A stretch of DNA of 64,000 nt from Brachybacterium sp. EE-P12 (GCF_003711805.1 NZ_QXCP01000012.1:310001-374000); one strand, 5' to 3'. Shown: positions 51,440 to 60,086, counted from the first letter of the stretch. Notes: a model not told the origin generated them from the sequence alone. Made by a program: numbers and translations.

Positions 51440-52032
51440 GCGTCACCTCCGAGCAGGTCGCGGGCGAGCTCGCGGATCCGCTCGAGCTGCCCCTCGGGGC
51501 CGACGTCCAGCCCACTGGCGCGGTCGAACCAGAGCCCGTCGGCCATGAGCCGCACCGCGAGGAGCCGGTCGCCGCGCCCGGCGTCGGTCCCCTCGGGGAT
51601 GCCGAGCCAGCGGTCGAGCTGCTCCTCCCAGCGTTCGGTGAGAGTGACGCGCAGGTGGGGGTCGGCGAAGATCACCAGGTCAGCGGCATCGATCGCGCCG
51701 GTGCAGGCCCAGTCGAGATAGGCGAGCACGCGCTGCTCGGCGGGAGCCTCGGCGAAGTCCTCGATCTCGGCGCCGTGGCGCGCGGCGACCAGGGCGAGCA
51801 TCTCGCACTCGTAGCGCGCGGTCATCCGGTCGAGGATCGCGCCGAGCAGCTGCTCCTTGGTGGAGAAGTGGTACATCAGGCCCGGCTTGGTGACCCCGGC
51901 GGCGCGGGCGGCGGAGTCGAGGGTGAGCGTGCCGCCCTCGCCGAGATGGGCCTCGGCGGCGTCGAGCATCGCCTCGCGGGCCGAGGGGCGGTGCGCGGGG
52001 CGGTCGTGCGGGCCTGTGCGTGCGGGAGCCAT
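51436..52032 (-). CDS. TetR family regulator of the SMR pair
   Basis: The product is 198 aa. HTH: AREAMLDAAEAHLGEG and TLDSAARAAGVTKPGLMYHF. The C-terminal domain resembles the TetR_C_37-like group (LAVRLMADGLWFDRASGLDV). It is first in an ATGA-coupled operon with both SMR genes, and the inverted repeat at 52060-52091 just upstream is the likely operator, so it probably represses itself and the pump until a cationic ligand binds. Confidence 0.93.
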   Translation of the reverse strand: MAPARTGPHDRPAHRPSAREAMLDAAEAHLGEGGTLTLDSAARAAGVTKPGLMYHFSTKEQLLGAILDRMTARYECEMLALVAARHGAEIEDFAEAPAEQRVLAYLDWACTGAIDAADLVIFADPHLRVTLTERWEEQLDRWLGIPEGTDAGRGDRLLAVRLMADGLWFDRASGLDVGPEGQLERIRELARDLLGGDA

Positions 52033-52059
52033 GGAACCTCCGGATCCGACGGGAACGCT

Positions 52060-52091
52060 CGTTACTTTACCGTCCGGATGGCCAAGTAACG
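52060..52091. promoter_or_regulatory. TetR operator, CGTTACTT-N16-AAGTAACG
   Basis: Perfect 8-bp arms starting 28 bp before the TetR start codon. The spacing is wide, so the arms may be read as two half-sites or a broader repeat around the promoter. Confidence 0.6.
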
Positions 52092-52185
52092 CTAGCCGGA
52101 TGCGACTCCGGCGTGAAGGAGTTCTCCTCGCTCGGCACCACCCCCCGGCACAGGCGCCCAGCGGGCGATCTTCACGACGGGCGGG

Positions 52186-52214
52186 GGTATCCAGCGTGAT
52201 ACCAGAGCGGTATC
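52186..52214 (+). promoter_or_regulatory. Toxin-antitoxin autoregulatory operator (three GGTATC half-sites)
   Basis: GGTATC (52186-52191), GATACC (52198-52203) and GGTATC (52209-52214) lie just before the antitoxin start, the classic layout for a ribbon-helix-helix repressor. Confidence 0.65.
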
Positions 52215-52222
52215 ATCTCGTC

Positions 52223-52426
52223 ATGGCCATGACTCTACGACTCACGGATGACGACGAGAAGATCCTCGCCGAGCTCGCGCGCGAGGAGGGCATCAGCCGG
52301 CAGGAGGCCACGGTCCGCGCGATCCGCGAGGCAGCCGCCCGACGGGGGCACGAGAAGGCGGTGCAGGATCTGTCCCTGCGTGCGCGCACTCGCTACGCCG
52401 ACCTCCTCGACCGACTCGCTCAGTGA
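52223..52426 (+). CDS. CopG/RHH-type antitoxin
   Basis: The product is 67 aa. MTLRLTDDDEKILAELAREE with GISRQEATVRAIREAA is a ribbon-helix-helix followed by a C-terminal toxin-binding segment. It should repress its own promoter and neutralise the Doc toxin. ATG 52223 or 52229 could be used. Its stop overlaps the toxin's GTG start (GTGA). Confidence 0.85.
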   Translation: MAMTLRLTDDDEKILAELAREEGISRQEATVRAIREAAARRGHEKAVQDLSLRARTRYADLLDRLAQ

Positions 52427-52791
52427 CTCCGGTTCGCTATCTGACCCTCGAGGACCTGCTGACACTTGTCGACGACCTCCGAGTCGGCCCGGTGCGCGAC
52501 GTCGGCCTCCTCGAGTCCTCGGCACATCGCCCCACGACCACCCTCTGGGGTGCAGACGCCTATGAAGGACTCGACCTGAAGGCCGCGGCGCTCCTCGAGT
52601 CCATCGTCCGCAACCACACTCTCCTCGACGGCAACAAGCGCCTGGGTTGGCTGGCCGTCGTCGTCTTCCTTGGACTGAACGGCGTCGACCTCGATGCGCC
52701 CGACGAGGAGGCCTACGACCTGGTCATCGCCGTCGCCACAGGACAGATGCCCCTCGAGGACGCGGCAGAAGCACTCAGCTCCTGGCACTGA
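52423..52791 (+). CDS. Doc-type toxin (Fic/Doc fold)
   Basis: The product is 122 aa, Doc-sized. The Fic-type active site reads NHTLLDGNKRLGWLAVVVFL, with the H-x-x-x-D-x-N-K-R of Doc kinases that inactivate elongation factor Tu. The N-terminal YLTLEDLLTLVDDL is typical too. Translationally coupled to the antitoxin. Complete, so probably functional. Confidence 0.9.
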   Translation: MTPVRYLTLEDLLTLVDDLRVGPVRDVGLLESSAHRPTTTLWGADAYEGLDLKAAALLESIVRNHTLLDGNKRLGWLAVVVFLGLNGVDLDAPDEEAYDLVIAVATGQMPLEDAAEALSSWH

Positions 52792-52810
52792 GCCGAGGCT
52801 CGGCTCCCGC

Positions 52811-53548
52811 TCACTCCCCCGGCGCGGGGGCCCAGCGGGCGATCTGCGCGGCGAGGTGGCCGGCGCCGTAGCCGTTGTCGATGTTGACCACGCCGATGCC
52901 GGGCGCGCAGGCGGACAGCATGGTGAGCGCCGCGGTGACGCCGCCGGCGGCGACGCCGTAGCCGACGGAGGTGGGCAGCGCGACCACGGGCGCGGGGATC
53001 TGCCCGGCGATCACGGTGGGCAGCGCCCCGTCCATCCCGGCCGCGACGACCACACAGGCGGCCTCGCGCAGCTCGGGCAGGCGGGACTGGAGCCGGTGCA
53101 GCCCTGCGATGCCGATGTCGGCGATGAGCCTGGTGGGGCGGCCGAGGTGGCGGGCGGTGAGCTCGGCCTCTCGCGCGACGGGCAGGTCGCTCGTGCCGGC
53201 ACAGGCCACGATCACCAGGCCGCCGCTCGACGCGGGCGGCGCGGCGGGCCAGGCGAGGAGGCGGGCCGAGGGGTCGTGGGAGGCGTCCGGCAGGGCCTCG
53301 AGGATCGCGCTCGCCCGGACCTCGTCGGCGCGCGTGAACAGCACCGGGCCGAGGCCCTCGCGCCCCTCGGCATGGAGGCGCGCGTAGGTCGCGGCGATCT
53401 CGCGGACCTGCGCGACGCTCTTCGCGTCGCAGAGCACGGCCTCGGGCGCGCCGCGGCGGGAGGCGCGGTCGAGGTCCAGGTCGAGGAAGCCCTCGATCCG
53501 ACCGGCCCCGTCGGCCGCCCCCGTCCCGTCGGCCGGCACCTCAGCCAC
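52811..53548 (-). CDS. larB: LarB, nickel-pincer cofactor carboxylase/hydrolase
   Basis: The product is 245 aa from a GTG at 53548 overlapping larE by 8 nt. The PurE-like domain shows AVLCDAKSVAQVREIAA, VIVACAGTSDLPVAREAELT, VVVAAGMDGALPTVIAG, ALPTSVGYG and VNIDNGYGAGHLAA. LarB carboxylates nicotinic acid adenine dinucleotide and hydrolyses it, the first step to the pincer cofactor. Last gene of the larA-larE-larB operon; it converges on the Doc gene, 19 bp away. Confidence 0.93.
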   Translation of the reverse strand: MAEVPADGTGAADGAGRIEGFLDLDLDRASRRGAPEAVLCDAKSVAQVREIAATYARLHAEGREGLGPVLFTRADEVRASAILEALPDASHDPSARLLAWPAAPPASSGGLVIVACAGTSDLPVAREAELTARHLGRPTRLIADIGIAGLHRLQSRLPELREAACVVVAAGMDGALPTVIAGQIPAPVVALPTSVGYGVAAGGVTAALTMLSACAPGIGVVNIDNGYGAGHLAAQIARWAPAPGE

Positions 53549-54497
53549 GCGCGGACTTCCCGACGATCTGCAGGGAGAACAGGCCCGAGCGGATGCCGTC
53601 GAGATCGATGGTGACGTGCTGGAAGCCGGTCTCCTTCCCGGCGGCCACGAGGGCTGCGCGGATCTCGGGCTCCATCGCGCGGGGCAGCTCCTCGGTGGGC
53701 AGCTCGATGCGGCCGACGGCGCCGTGGTGGCGCACCCGGCAATCGCTGAAGCCCTGCTCGTAGACGGCGTCCTCGAGGTCATCGATCTGGCGCAGCTTCT
53801 CGGGGGTGACGCTCTCGCCGAAGGGGATGCGGGAGGCGAGGCAGGGGGCGGCGGGCTTGTCCGCGACGGGGAGGGACATCTGCCGGGCCACCTCGCGCAC
53901 CTGCGACTTCGTCATGCCGACGACGGACAGCGGTCGCAGCACCCGGTGCCGGGTCGCGGCGCCCGCGCCGGGGCGGTCGTGGCGGGTGGCGTCGTCGGCG
54001 TTCTCGCCGTAGGCGACGGCGTCGAGGGAGTGCTCGCCCACGACGTCCTCGCCGATGCGGGTGAACAGCTCGTCCTTGCAATGAAAACACCTAGCAGCGT
54101 CATTTTTTTGGTAGTCGGGGTTCTCGCCCTCATGGGTGGGGACCTCGATCGCCTCGGCGCCGATCACGCGCGCGACCTGGTGGGCGAGGCGCCGCTCGCG
54201 CCGGGCGAGGGACGGGGAGACGCCGAGCAGCGCGACCACGTTCTCGGCGCCGAGCGCGCGGACGGCGAGCGCGAGCAGGGTCGCGGAGTCGACGCCGCCG
54301 GAGTAGGCGACGCCGAGCCGCTGCACGCCCGCGAGCTCGGCGGAGACCGCCTCGGCGAGCTCGAGCGCCTCGCCGGTCAGGGCGTCCGGGGTCATCGCCT
54401 CGACCTCGAAGCCGGGGTGGCCTGGTGCGAACAGGGAGGTGGGAGCCGACGGGGCGGTGCCGAGGGTGAGCGGGACGGGCTGGCGCAGGCTGGTCAC
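53541..54497 (-). CDS. larE: LarE, ATP-dependent sacrificial sulfur transferase
   Basis: The product is 318 aa, with an extra 40 residues at the N-terminus. PP-loop: LGVAYSGGVDSATLLAL. Cysteines are in DAARCFHCKDELF (137, 140) and at 219 in KPAAPCLASRIPFGE, the likely position of the sulfur-donor cysteine. It adds two sulfurs to the cofactor precursor. At 54078-54113 the codons are suddenly AT-rich (a run of seven A on the coding strand) although the encoded motif is conserved. Start overlaps the larA stop (ATGA). Confidence 0.93.
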   Translation of the reverse strand: MTSLRQPVPLTLGTAPSAPTSLFAPGHPGFEVEAMTPDALTGEALELAEAVSAELAGVQRLGVAYSGGVDSATLLALAVRALGAENVVALLGVSPSLARRERRLAHQVARVIGAEAIEVPTHEGENPDYQKNDAARCFHCKDELFTRIGEDVVGEHSLDAVAYGENADDATRHDRPGAGAATRHRVLRPLSVVGMTKSQVREVARQMSLPVADKPAAPCLASRIPFGESVTPEKLRQIDDLEDAVYEQGFSDCRVRHHGAVGRIELPTEELPRAMEPEIRAALVAAGKETGFQHVTIDLDGIRSGLFSLQIVGKSARG

Positions 54498-55849
54498 TTG
54501 GCCTGCCCCTCCGCGCCGTCGCGCTCGGAGGCGAGGCGGAACAGCACCTCGCCGGCGTGGTCGATGACGAGCGTGTCAGGATCCTTCCGCAGCTCCTCGA
54601 TGTCGAGGGAGGCGGGGTCCATGTACAGCACGTTGTGCGCCTCGGTCTCCTCCTTCGAGATGGAGGTGGCGAAGTAGCGGTTCACGCGCTGCCTCTCCTC
54701 CCCCGTCTCCGGGTCGTAGGTGCCCAGGCCCGTGACGTGCGTGGAGTGGGCGAGCTCGCCCCAGGGGTGGTCCTTGAACCGGTCCCACTGCTTCGTGAAG
54801 TACTCGATGTTGTGATAGCCGATGTCGCGGATGCCGGGGTGCATCGCGGCGACCTCGGTGATGTGCGGGGCGTAGATGATGACGTCGCCGCCGTCGGCGC
54901 AGACGGGCTCGGACTTGTAGAAGCCCTTCGCGCCGGTCCACATGTCCTCGTACATCTCGGGCACGAGTGCGACGATCCGCTGGTAGGGCTTGTCGACGTA
55001 GGTGATGTGGGTCTGCGCGGAGATCTTCGCCATCGCGGCCCAGGCGGCCTGCGGGTCGCCGTAGGCGATCGCGCCGAGGTCCTGGCCGCCCTCGGCGACG
55101 TCCATGGTGAAGCAGAGCTTCTCGGAGGGGATCAGCTCGCTCGCGGCGTCGATCAGCTGGCGCACGGGGGTGATGCCGAGGGTGCCGATGATGCGGCTGG
55201 CGGTGATGAGAGCGCCGACCCAGTGGGAGATGTCGATGACGTCGTGGACGGAGCAGCCGGGGAAGAAGTACTTGTTCCCGCCGGAGAAGCCGACGACCTC
55301 GTGGGGGAAGACGGGGCCGACGATGAGGTTCACGTCGGATTCGACGACGAGCTTGTTGATCTGCACGTTCATGGGGATGTCGGTGAGCAGCCCGCCGGTG
55401 AGATCGGCGATCTGCTCGGCGGGGATCACGCCGAGGTCGGCGATCTGGGAGGGGTCGTCCCAGGCGTGGTTGACGACGGTCCACTCGGGGTAGGTCGCCT
55501 TCGCGCCACGCTCGGTCGCACCGAGGAGCTGGTCGATCGCCTGCTCGCTCATCGCGGCGTGGGTGCCCAGCGCGATCAGCACGGTGACGGAGGCGGCGCG
55601 GCCGGCGAGCGCGTCGTGGATCGCGGGCAGCACCTTGGGCAGGGGCACGGAGCGGGTGCCGTCGGGGATGATCAGGCAGACGCTCTTGCCGTCGTAGTCG
55701 CCCGCGGCGAGCTGCTCGGTGACGAAGGCGGCGATCTGCTCGTCGGTGAGGAGGCCGCCCGGGCCGCCGAGGAGGGCGGCGCGTTCGGCGAGGCCCTCGG
55801 GGATCGGGTGGATCGTGGGCTGCTGCGTCTCCGTCGTCGTCTGGCTCAT
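54494..55849 (-). CDS. larA: Lactate racemase LarA (nickel-pincer enzyme, DUF2088 family)
   Basis: The product is 451 aa. Expected cofactor and substrate residues are in IIPDGTRSVPLPKVLPAI, VLIALGTHAAM, GPVFPHEVVGFSGGNKYFFPG (His and the Lys that binds the pincer cofactor), and ISHWVGALIT. It interconverts L- and D-lactate or a related 2-hydroxy acid. It heads an operon with larE and larB. larC, needed to insert nickel, is not in this window, so it must be elsewhere or replaced. Confidence 0.92.
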   Translation of the reverse strand: MSQTTTETQQPTIHPIPEGLAERAALLGGPGGLLTDEQIAAFVTEQLAAGDYDGKSVCLIIPDGTRSVPLPKVLPAIHDALAGRAASVTVLIALGTHAAMSEQAIDQLLGATERGAKATYPEWTVVNHAWDDPSQIADLGVIPAEQIADLTGGLLTDIPMNVQINKLVVESDVNLIVGPVFPHEVVGFSGGNKYFFPGCSVHDVIDISHWVGALITASRIIGTLGITPVRQLIDAASELIPSEKLCFTMDVAEGGQDLGAIAYGDPQAAWAAMAKISAQTHITYVDKPYQRIVALVPEMYEDMWTGAKGFYKSEPVCADGGDVIIYAPHITEVAAMHPGIRDIGYHNIEYFTKQWDRFKDHPWGELAHSTHVTGLGTYDPETGEERQRVNRYFATSISKEETEAHNVLYMDPASLDIEELRKDPDTLVIDHAGEVLFRLASERDGAEGQAK

Positions 55850-56033
55850 GGATCCACTATGCGCGCTGTGACCGGGGGCGACAAGGAACGGCGGGGTGTT
55901 GCCACGGGCGGCCGGTGCTGCTGTGGACGCGAGTCGCGCACCATGCCGGCCCCTGCCCCACCTCCGAAGCACCGTCACCGACATACCGCGATCTCCGGAC
56001 GCGCGCACCCGGTCGCCGCGAGGAACCCGGGCC

Positions 56034-57236
56034 CTACGTGTCGCCCCGCACCGCCCCGGTGGCCGGCAGCATCCATTCGAGGGCGTCGGCCCAGGTGCCG
56101 CGCCACCAGGCGGGGTCGTGACCGCCGGCGAACTCCCGGTAGACGGTGTCGTACCCCTTCTCCCGCAGCACGCTGCGCAGCCAGCGGTTGGCAAGGGTCT
56201 GCCATACCTGGGCCGGCGGCGGGCCGAGCTCGAGCGCACCCACCTCCTGGTAGATGCGCACCGGCGCCGTGGGCAGCTGCTCCGCGGCGGAGATCAGGAG
56301 CGGGGTGGGGGCGGCGGCCAGGTCGGGGGCGTCGGCTCCCGGCAGGCGGGGCAGCTCGGGGTGGTACCAGCAGGACGCGGACTGCAGGATCGCACCCCCG
56401 ACCACCTCGGGGAAGTGCAGAGCGGTCCATCCCGCACAGAGCCCGCCGTAGCTGGAGCCGGAGAGCACCACCTGCGCCGGGTCGGCGGAGACACGGTGTC
56501 GCGCGCGCAGGAGGGGCAGCAGCTCGTGGACCAGGAAGCGGGAGAAGAACAGGTTGCCGGGCAGGTCCAGATCGCGCCGCTCCGCCTGGTCCACGAGCAC
56601 CACCACGACGGGCTCGATCCTCCCCTCGGCCAGCAGCGCATCGCGCACCGCCGGTGCGCTGTGCTCGGGGCTGCCGTCGAACACGATCACCGCCGGCAGC
56701 GGGCCGTCGGCCGCCTCGGCGGGCGGTGAGACCCAGACCCGGCGCTCCGCGTCGAGCTCGGCGCTGTGCAGCAGGACCTCCTCCGGCGGGGCGGGGTCGA
56801 GCTGGGCAGCACGGTCGAGAATCGGCAGCGGCTCCGCCTCGGGCAGGACGGCGACGGCCCCCTCGAGCCGACGGTCCGGGAGCCTGCTCGGGGGGTTGAA
56901 GGGGTCGCGCACGAGGCTGCTCGTCCCGTCGGCCGCCTCACGCTCGAACGCGTAGCTGACGCGCAGGTCGGCAGGCAGGCGGAGGGTCAGGGCGTGCAGC
57001 TTCGATCCGGCGATCGGCGACATCGTGAGGTCGCCCGGGAGCGCCCGGTCGACGAGGGTGCGGAGGCGGTAGGTGGTGCCCGGCATTCCCTCGCGGTCCA
57101 CGGCCGCGAAGGTGACGTCGCACCAGCCGTCCTCGACGGGGCCCATGATCGGCGCACCCTCGGTCTCGAGCCGGGTGCACAGCTCCTCGGGCCCCGGCCC
57201 GCAGCCGGCAGGGCCGTCGAGGTCCCCGCTGTTCAC
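56034..57236 (-). CDS. Enterochelin esterase-like hydrolase (Fes family)
   Basis: The product is 400 aa. An N-terminal Fes-like beta domain (CDVTFAAVDREGMPG ... VSYAFEREA) precedes an alpha/beta-hydrolase with nucleophile VVLSGSSYGGLCAGW, and the last residues FAGGHDPAWWRGTWADAL hold the catalytic His. It should cleave ferric triscatecholate siderophores in the cytoplasm to release iron. The GTG start at 57236 overlaps the binding-protein stop (GTGA), so uptake and iron release are co-expressed. Confidence 0.9.
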   Translation of the reverse strand: MNSGDLDGPAGCGPGPEELCTRLETEGAPIMGPVEDGWCDVTFAAVDREGMPGTTYRLRTLVDRALPGDLTMSPIAGSKLHALTLRLPADLRVSYAFEREAADGTSSLVRDPFNPPSRLPDRRLEGAVAVLPEAEPLPILDRAAQLDPAPPEEVLLHSAELDAERRVWVSPPAEAADGPLPAVIVFDGSPEHSAPAVRDALLAEGRIEPVVVVLVDQAERRDLDLPGNLFFSRFLVHELLPLLRARHRVSADPAQVVLSGSSYGGLCAGWTALHFPEVVGGAILQSASCWYHPELPRLPGADAPDLAAAPTPLLISAAEQLPTAPVRIYQEVGALELGPPPAQVWQTLANRWLRSVLREKGYDTVYREFAGGHDPAWWRGTWADALEWMLPATGAVRGDT

Positions 57237-58294
57237 CCGAGGGCCTCGGTCGCGAGATCCTCGAGGGTGCCGGCCGCCCAGGGCAGGCTCAGCGGGCTCT
57301 GCATCCGGATCGCCCAGGCGAAGGCCGCGAACTGCTCCTCGGGGTCGGGCTCGTACAGCGCCCAGCGCCCGTCCTCCACGGCCGGGACGGAACGGAACAG
57401 CTCGCTGCCGGTGAACCATTCTGCGCCCTCCGGGGAGGGGTTCGAGGTCACGAGCAGCAGGTCTGCATCGATCTCGCTGACCAGCTCGTCGCTGATCTGG
57501 TAGTTCTCCGCCGTGAACTGCTCCGCCTGCGCAGGCAGGACGAACCCGAACCGCTCCAGCAGCGCCGCGGAGTCGCTGCCGGGGAAGCTGAAGTAGGCAG
57601 CTCCGTGCTCCTGGGAGTAGACGTGCACGTGGGCCGCGCTCAGACCGGCGAATCCAGGGTTCCGCCCGGCGACCGCGTCGAGCTCGGAGTGGATGTCGTC
57701 GACGAGGGTCGTGGACGCCTCGGTCAGGTCCAGCACCTCGCCGAGCCGGGCGGCGATGTCCTCCCAGGACGGTCGTGCGTCCGGGTCGGGCAGCAGCAGG
57801 GGCGCGATCGAGGAGAAGCGGTCGAAGTCCTCCTGGCCGAACGCCTCGGGAGCCTGGAGGGCGACGATGAGGTCCGGGGAGGCGGCGAGCACCTCCTCCG
57901 CGCTCGGCAGAGCGCCCGCCTCCGCCGCCCAGAAGGTCTCCACTCCTGCGAGGGTCTCCACCTCCGCCCAGGGCTCGAGCTCGACGGTGTCAGGCGCGTA
58001 GACGGGGGCGATGCCGAGGGCGAGCAGCGTATCGCTGTCGACCGTGGACGGGGAGATGACGCCGATCCGCTCGGGACGGGCCTCCAGATCGGTCGTCCCG
58101 AAGCCGCTCTCGAGTTCGAGCGGGTAGGTGGTGGTGCCCTCCGCGGCAGGCAGCGCGGCATTGCGGCCGCTCTCGTCGGCGCCGGGGCTCGCCGAGTCCT
58201 CCTCCCCGCCGCATCCGGCCAGCAGCAGGCTCGCGGCCACGCCGCCGAGGAGGAACGTGGAGCGGGTCAGGGACACGCGCCGTGGAGCGGTCAT
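57233..58294 (-). CDS. Iron-siderophore binding lipoprotein (FepB/FhuD-like)
   Basis: The product is 353 aa. Lipobox LLLAGCGG follows a Tat-like RRVSLTRSTFLLGG. The class-III binding-protein fold is seen in RIGVISPSTVDSDTLLALGI, SAEEVLAASPDLIVAL and YQISDELVSEIDADLLLVTS. It captures ferric siderophore outside the cell. No permease or ATPase gene is next to it, so it must feed a transporter encoded elsewhere. An iron box lies about 156 bp upstream. Confidence 0.9.
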   Translation of the reverse strand: MTAPRRVSLTRSTFLLGGVAASLLLAGCGGEEDSASPGADESGRNAALPAAEGTTTYPLELESGFGTTDLEARPERIGVISPSTVDSDTLLALGIAPVYAPDTVELEPWAEVETLAGVETFWAAEAGALPSAEEVLAASPDLIVALQAPEAFGQEDFDRFSSIAPLLLPDPDARPSWEDIAARLGEVLDLTEASTTLVDDIHSELDAVAGRNPGFAGLSAAHVHVYSQEHGAAYFSFPGSDSAALLERFGFVLPAQAEQFTAENYQISDELVSEIDADLLLVTSNPSPEGAEWFTGSELFRSVPAVEDGRWALYEPDPEEQFAAFAWAIRMQSPLSLPWAAGTLEDLATEALG

Positions 58295-58449
58295 GAGGAA
58301 GGCCTTCCCACCGGTGGAGCCGGTGTGCCGAGGACGGTCCGCGCGTGGAGGGAGCCGACGGCCGTGCTCGGCGCTGTGGTAGAGAGCTGTGATCGAGATT
58401 CGGGTTCCCACCAGGCCGGGAGAGGAGTCGAGGCCCCTCCGGCCGGTGG

Positions 58450-58468
58450 CCAGGTAAGGCTAACCACA
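58450..58468. promoter_or_regulatory. DtxR/IdeR-type iron box in siderophore locus
   Basis: CCAGGTAAGGCTAACCACA matches 14 of 19 consensus positions, with core AGGTAAGGCTAACCA. It lies between the divergent binding-protein and AraC genes and could repress both in iron sufficiency. Confidence 0.75.
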
Positions 58469-58520
58469 CCTTCTGGCGAAGGATTCCCCGAGTGCGCCAT
58501 GCTGGAACCCCGGAGGCGAC

Positions 58521-59390
58521 ATGGCTGGTCGGGCCGCCGTGCCGGGGCCCGCGCACCGCACGCGCCGCGATCGCCGATCCGCCATCCCCGAGACGTCACC
58601 AGGAGGAGCGCTGAGCACCGCATCCCTCCCCCTCGGCGCGGTGGTCCCGCAGAACAGCCCCCGGCTGCTCGGTCACGGACCGCACTCGCACGACGTCTCC
58701 GAGCTCGTCTACGTCGTGGCCGGTCGAGCCCGGCTCGATGTGGACGGAGCCCGGGTACCGCTGTCCGCTCGCGACGCCGTGTGGATCGCCCCCGGGACCG
58801 TCCATGCGATGCGGTACGAGAGCGGAGGGATGGCCTTCGGCGCCCTGCTGTCCCCGGGGACCAGGCCCCGAGGTCCCGTGCAGTTCCTCGCCCCGATGCC
58901 CGAGCTGGATCGGCTGATGATCACGATCCTCGGCGCGGCCCCGTCCGGGGAGGAGCAGATCCGTCCGTTCCGTTCCGCCCTGGACTCGCTGCTGGGGGCG
59001 CTCGACGGCGAGCACTTCCCGCTGCTCCTGCCGCGTCATCCTGCGGCCCGGCGCGTCGCCCGCCGCCTCGCCACCAGCGAGGAGACGCTGCAGGAGCTCG
59101 CCTTCCACGAGGGCATCAGCCTCCGCCAGCTGCAACGACTGTTCCTCGAGGAGACCGGGGTCCCCGCCGCGACCTGGCGACGGCGCTCCCGCCTCAATGT
59201 GGCCCTGCGAAGCCTCCGCGGCGGCAGCAGCACGGTGGTCGCGGCGCATCGCGCCCGCTACTCGAGCGGCGCGAGCCTGCTGCGTGCCCTCTCCCGCGAG
59301 ACGGGGGTCCCGCCGTCCCGCCTCGTGCAGGACCTGTGGGGAGCGTTGCGGGAGGCGCCGCCCGATGAGGCCTGCCAGGGGCTTTGCTAG
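58521..59390 (+). CDS. AraC family regulator with cupin sensor domain
   Basis: The product is 289 aa. The N-terminal cupin has GHGPHSHDVSELVYVVAGRA and VWIAPGTVHAM; the C-terminal double HTH includes LATSEETLQELAFHEGISLR and YSSGASLLRALSRETGVPPS. It is divergent from the siderophore uptake genes and probably activates them when ferric siderophore binds. ATG 58521 has GGAGG; a CTG near 58611 behind AGGAGGAGCG is an alternative start with a normal cupin N-terminus. Confidence 0.85.
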   Translation: MAGRAAVPGPAHRTRRDRRSAIPETSPGGALSTASLPLGAVVPQNSPRLLGHGPHSHDVSELVYVVAGRARLDVDGARVPLSARDAVWIAPGTVHAMRYESGGMAFGALLSPGTRPRGPVQFLAPMPELDRLMITILGAAPSGEEQIRPFRSALDSLLGALDGEHFPLLLPRHPAARRVARRLATSEETLQELAFHEGISLRQLQRLFLEETGVPAATWRRRSRLNVALRSLRGGSSTVVAAHRARYSSGASLLRALSRETGVPPSRLVQDLWGALREAPPDEACQGLC

Positions 59391-59399
59391 CGTTCGAGC

Positions 59400-60086
59400 A
59401 TGTCCGTCACCGAGCTGTCGACCAGCGCCCAGAACTACCTCAAGGCCGTCTGGAGCCTCGGCGAGTGGTCCGACGATCCCGTGAGCGTCTCCGCGATCGC
59501 GGAGCGGGTGGGGGTGCGGCTGTCGAGCGTGTCGGACGCGATGCGGAAGCTCGGCGAGCAGGGCCTGGTCGAGCACACCCGCTACGGCACGATCGCGCTG
59601 AGCGCGCGGGGGCGGGTGCACGCCCTGGCGATGGTGCGGCGGCACCGGCTGATCGAGACGTTCCTGGTGCGCGATCTCGGCTACGGCTGGGAGGAGGTCC
59701 ACGACGAGGCGGAGCAGCTCGAGCATGCCGTCTCGGACCTGCTCGTCGAGCGGCTCGACGCGCATCTCGGGCATCCGGAGCGGGATCCCCACGGCGACCC
59801 CATCCCGGCGGCCGACGGCACCGTCGTGCGACCCGATGCCCGCCTGCTCTCGAGCCTGCCGGCCGGGACGCGGGTGCGGGTGGAGCGGATCTCCGACGCC
59901 GATCCGCGGCTGCTCACCTTCTGCGCGGCTCAGGGCATCGTGGTCGGGGCGGAGCTGGAGATCCGCGAGGGGCCGGAGTTCTCCGACGCGCTCGAGGTCT
60001 CGCTCGTCGCAGCGGACGGCGCGGTGCCGCTGGGTCGCTCGGCGACCGATGCGATCTGGGCGTCGGTGACCGACGGCGGCGCCTGA
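59400..60086 (+). CDS. DtxR/MntR family metal-dependent regulator
   Basis: The product is 228 aa. Winged helix: AQNYLKAVWSLGEWSDDPVS with AERVGVRLSSVSDAMRKLGE; dimerisation and metal sites in RRHRLIETFLVRDLGY and HDEAEQLEHAVSDLLVERLD (the E-x-x-H of site 1), then a FeoA/SH3-like C-terminus. Convergent with the Mn/Zn importer genes and 9 bp after AraC, so it is probably the manganese sensor. Its last 157 nt overlap the permease gene on the other strand. Confidence 0.92.
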   Translation: MSVTELSTSAQNYLKAVWSLGEWSDDPVSVSAIAERVGVRLSSVSDAMRKLGEQGLVEHTRYGTIALSARGRVHALAMVRRHRLIETFLVRDLGYGWEEVHDEAEQLEHAVSDLLVERLDAHLGHPERDPHGDPIPAADGTVVRPDARLLSSLPAGTRVRVERISDADPRLLTFCAAQGIVVGAELEIREGPEFSDALEVSLVAADGAVPLGRSATDAIWASVTDGGA

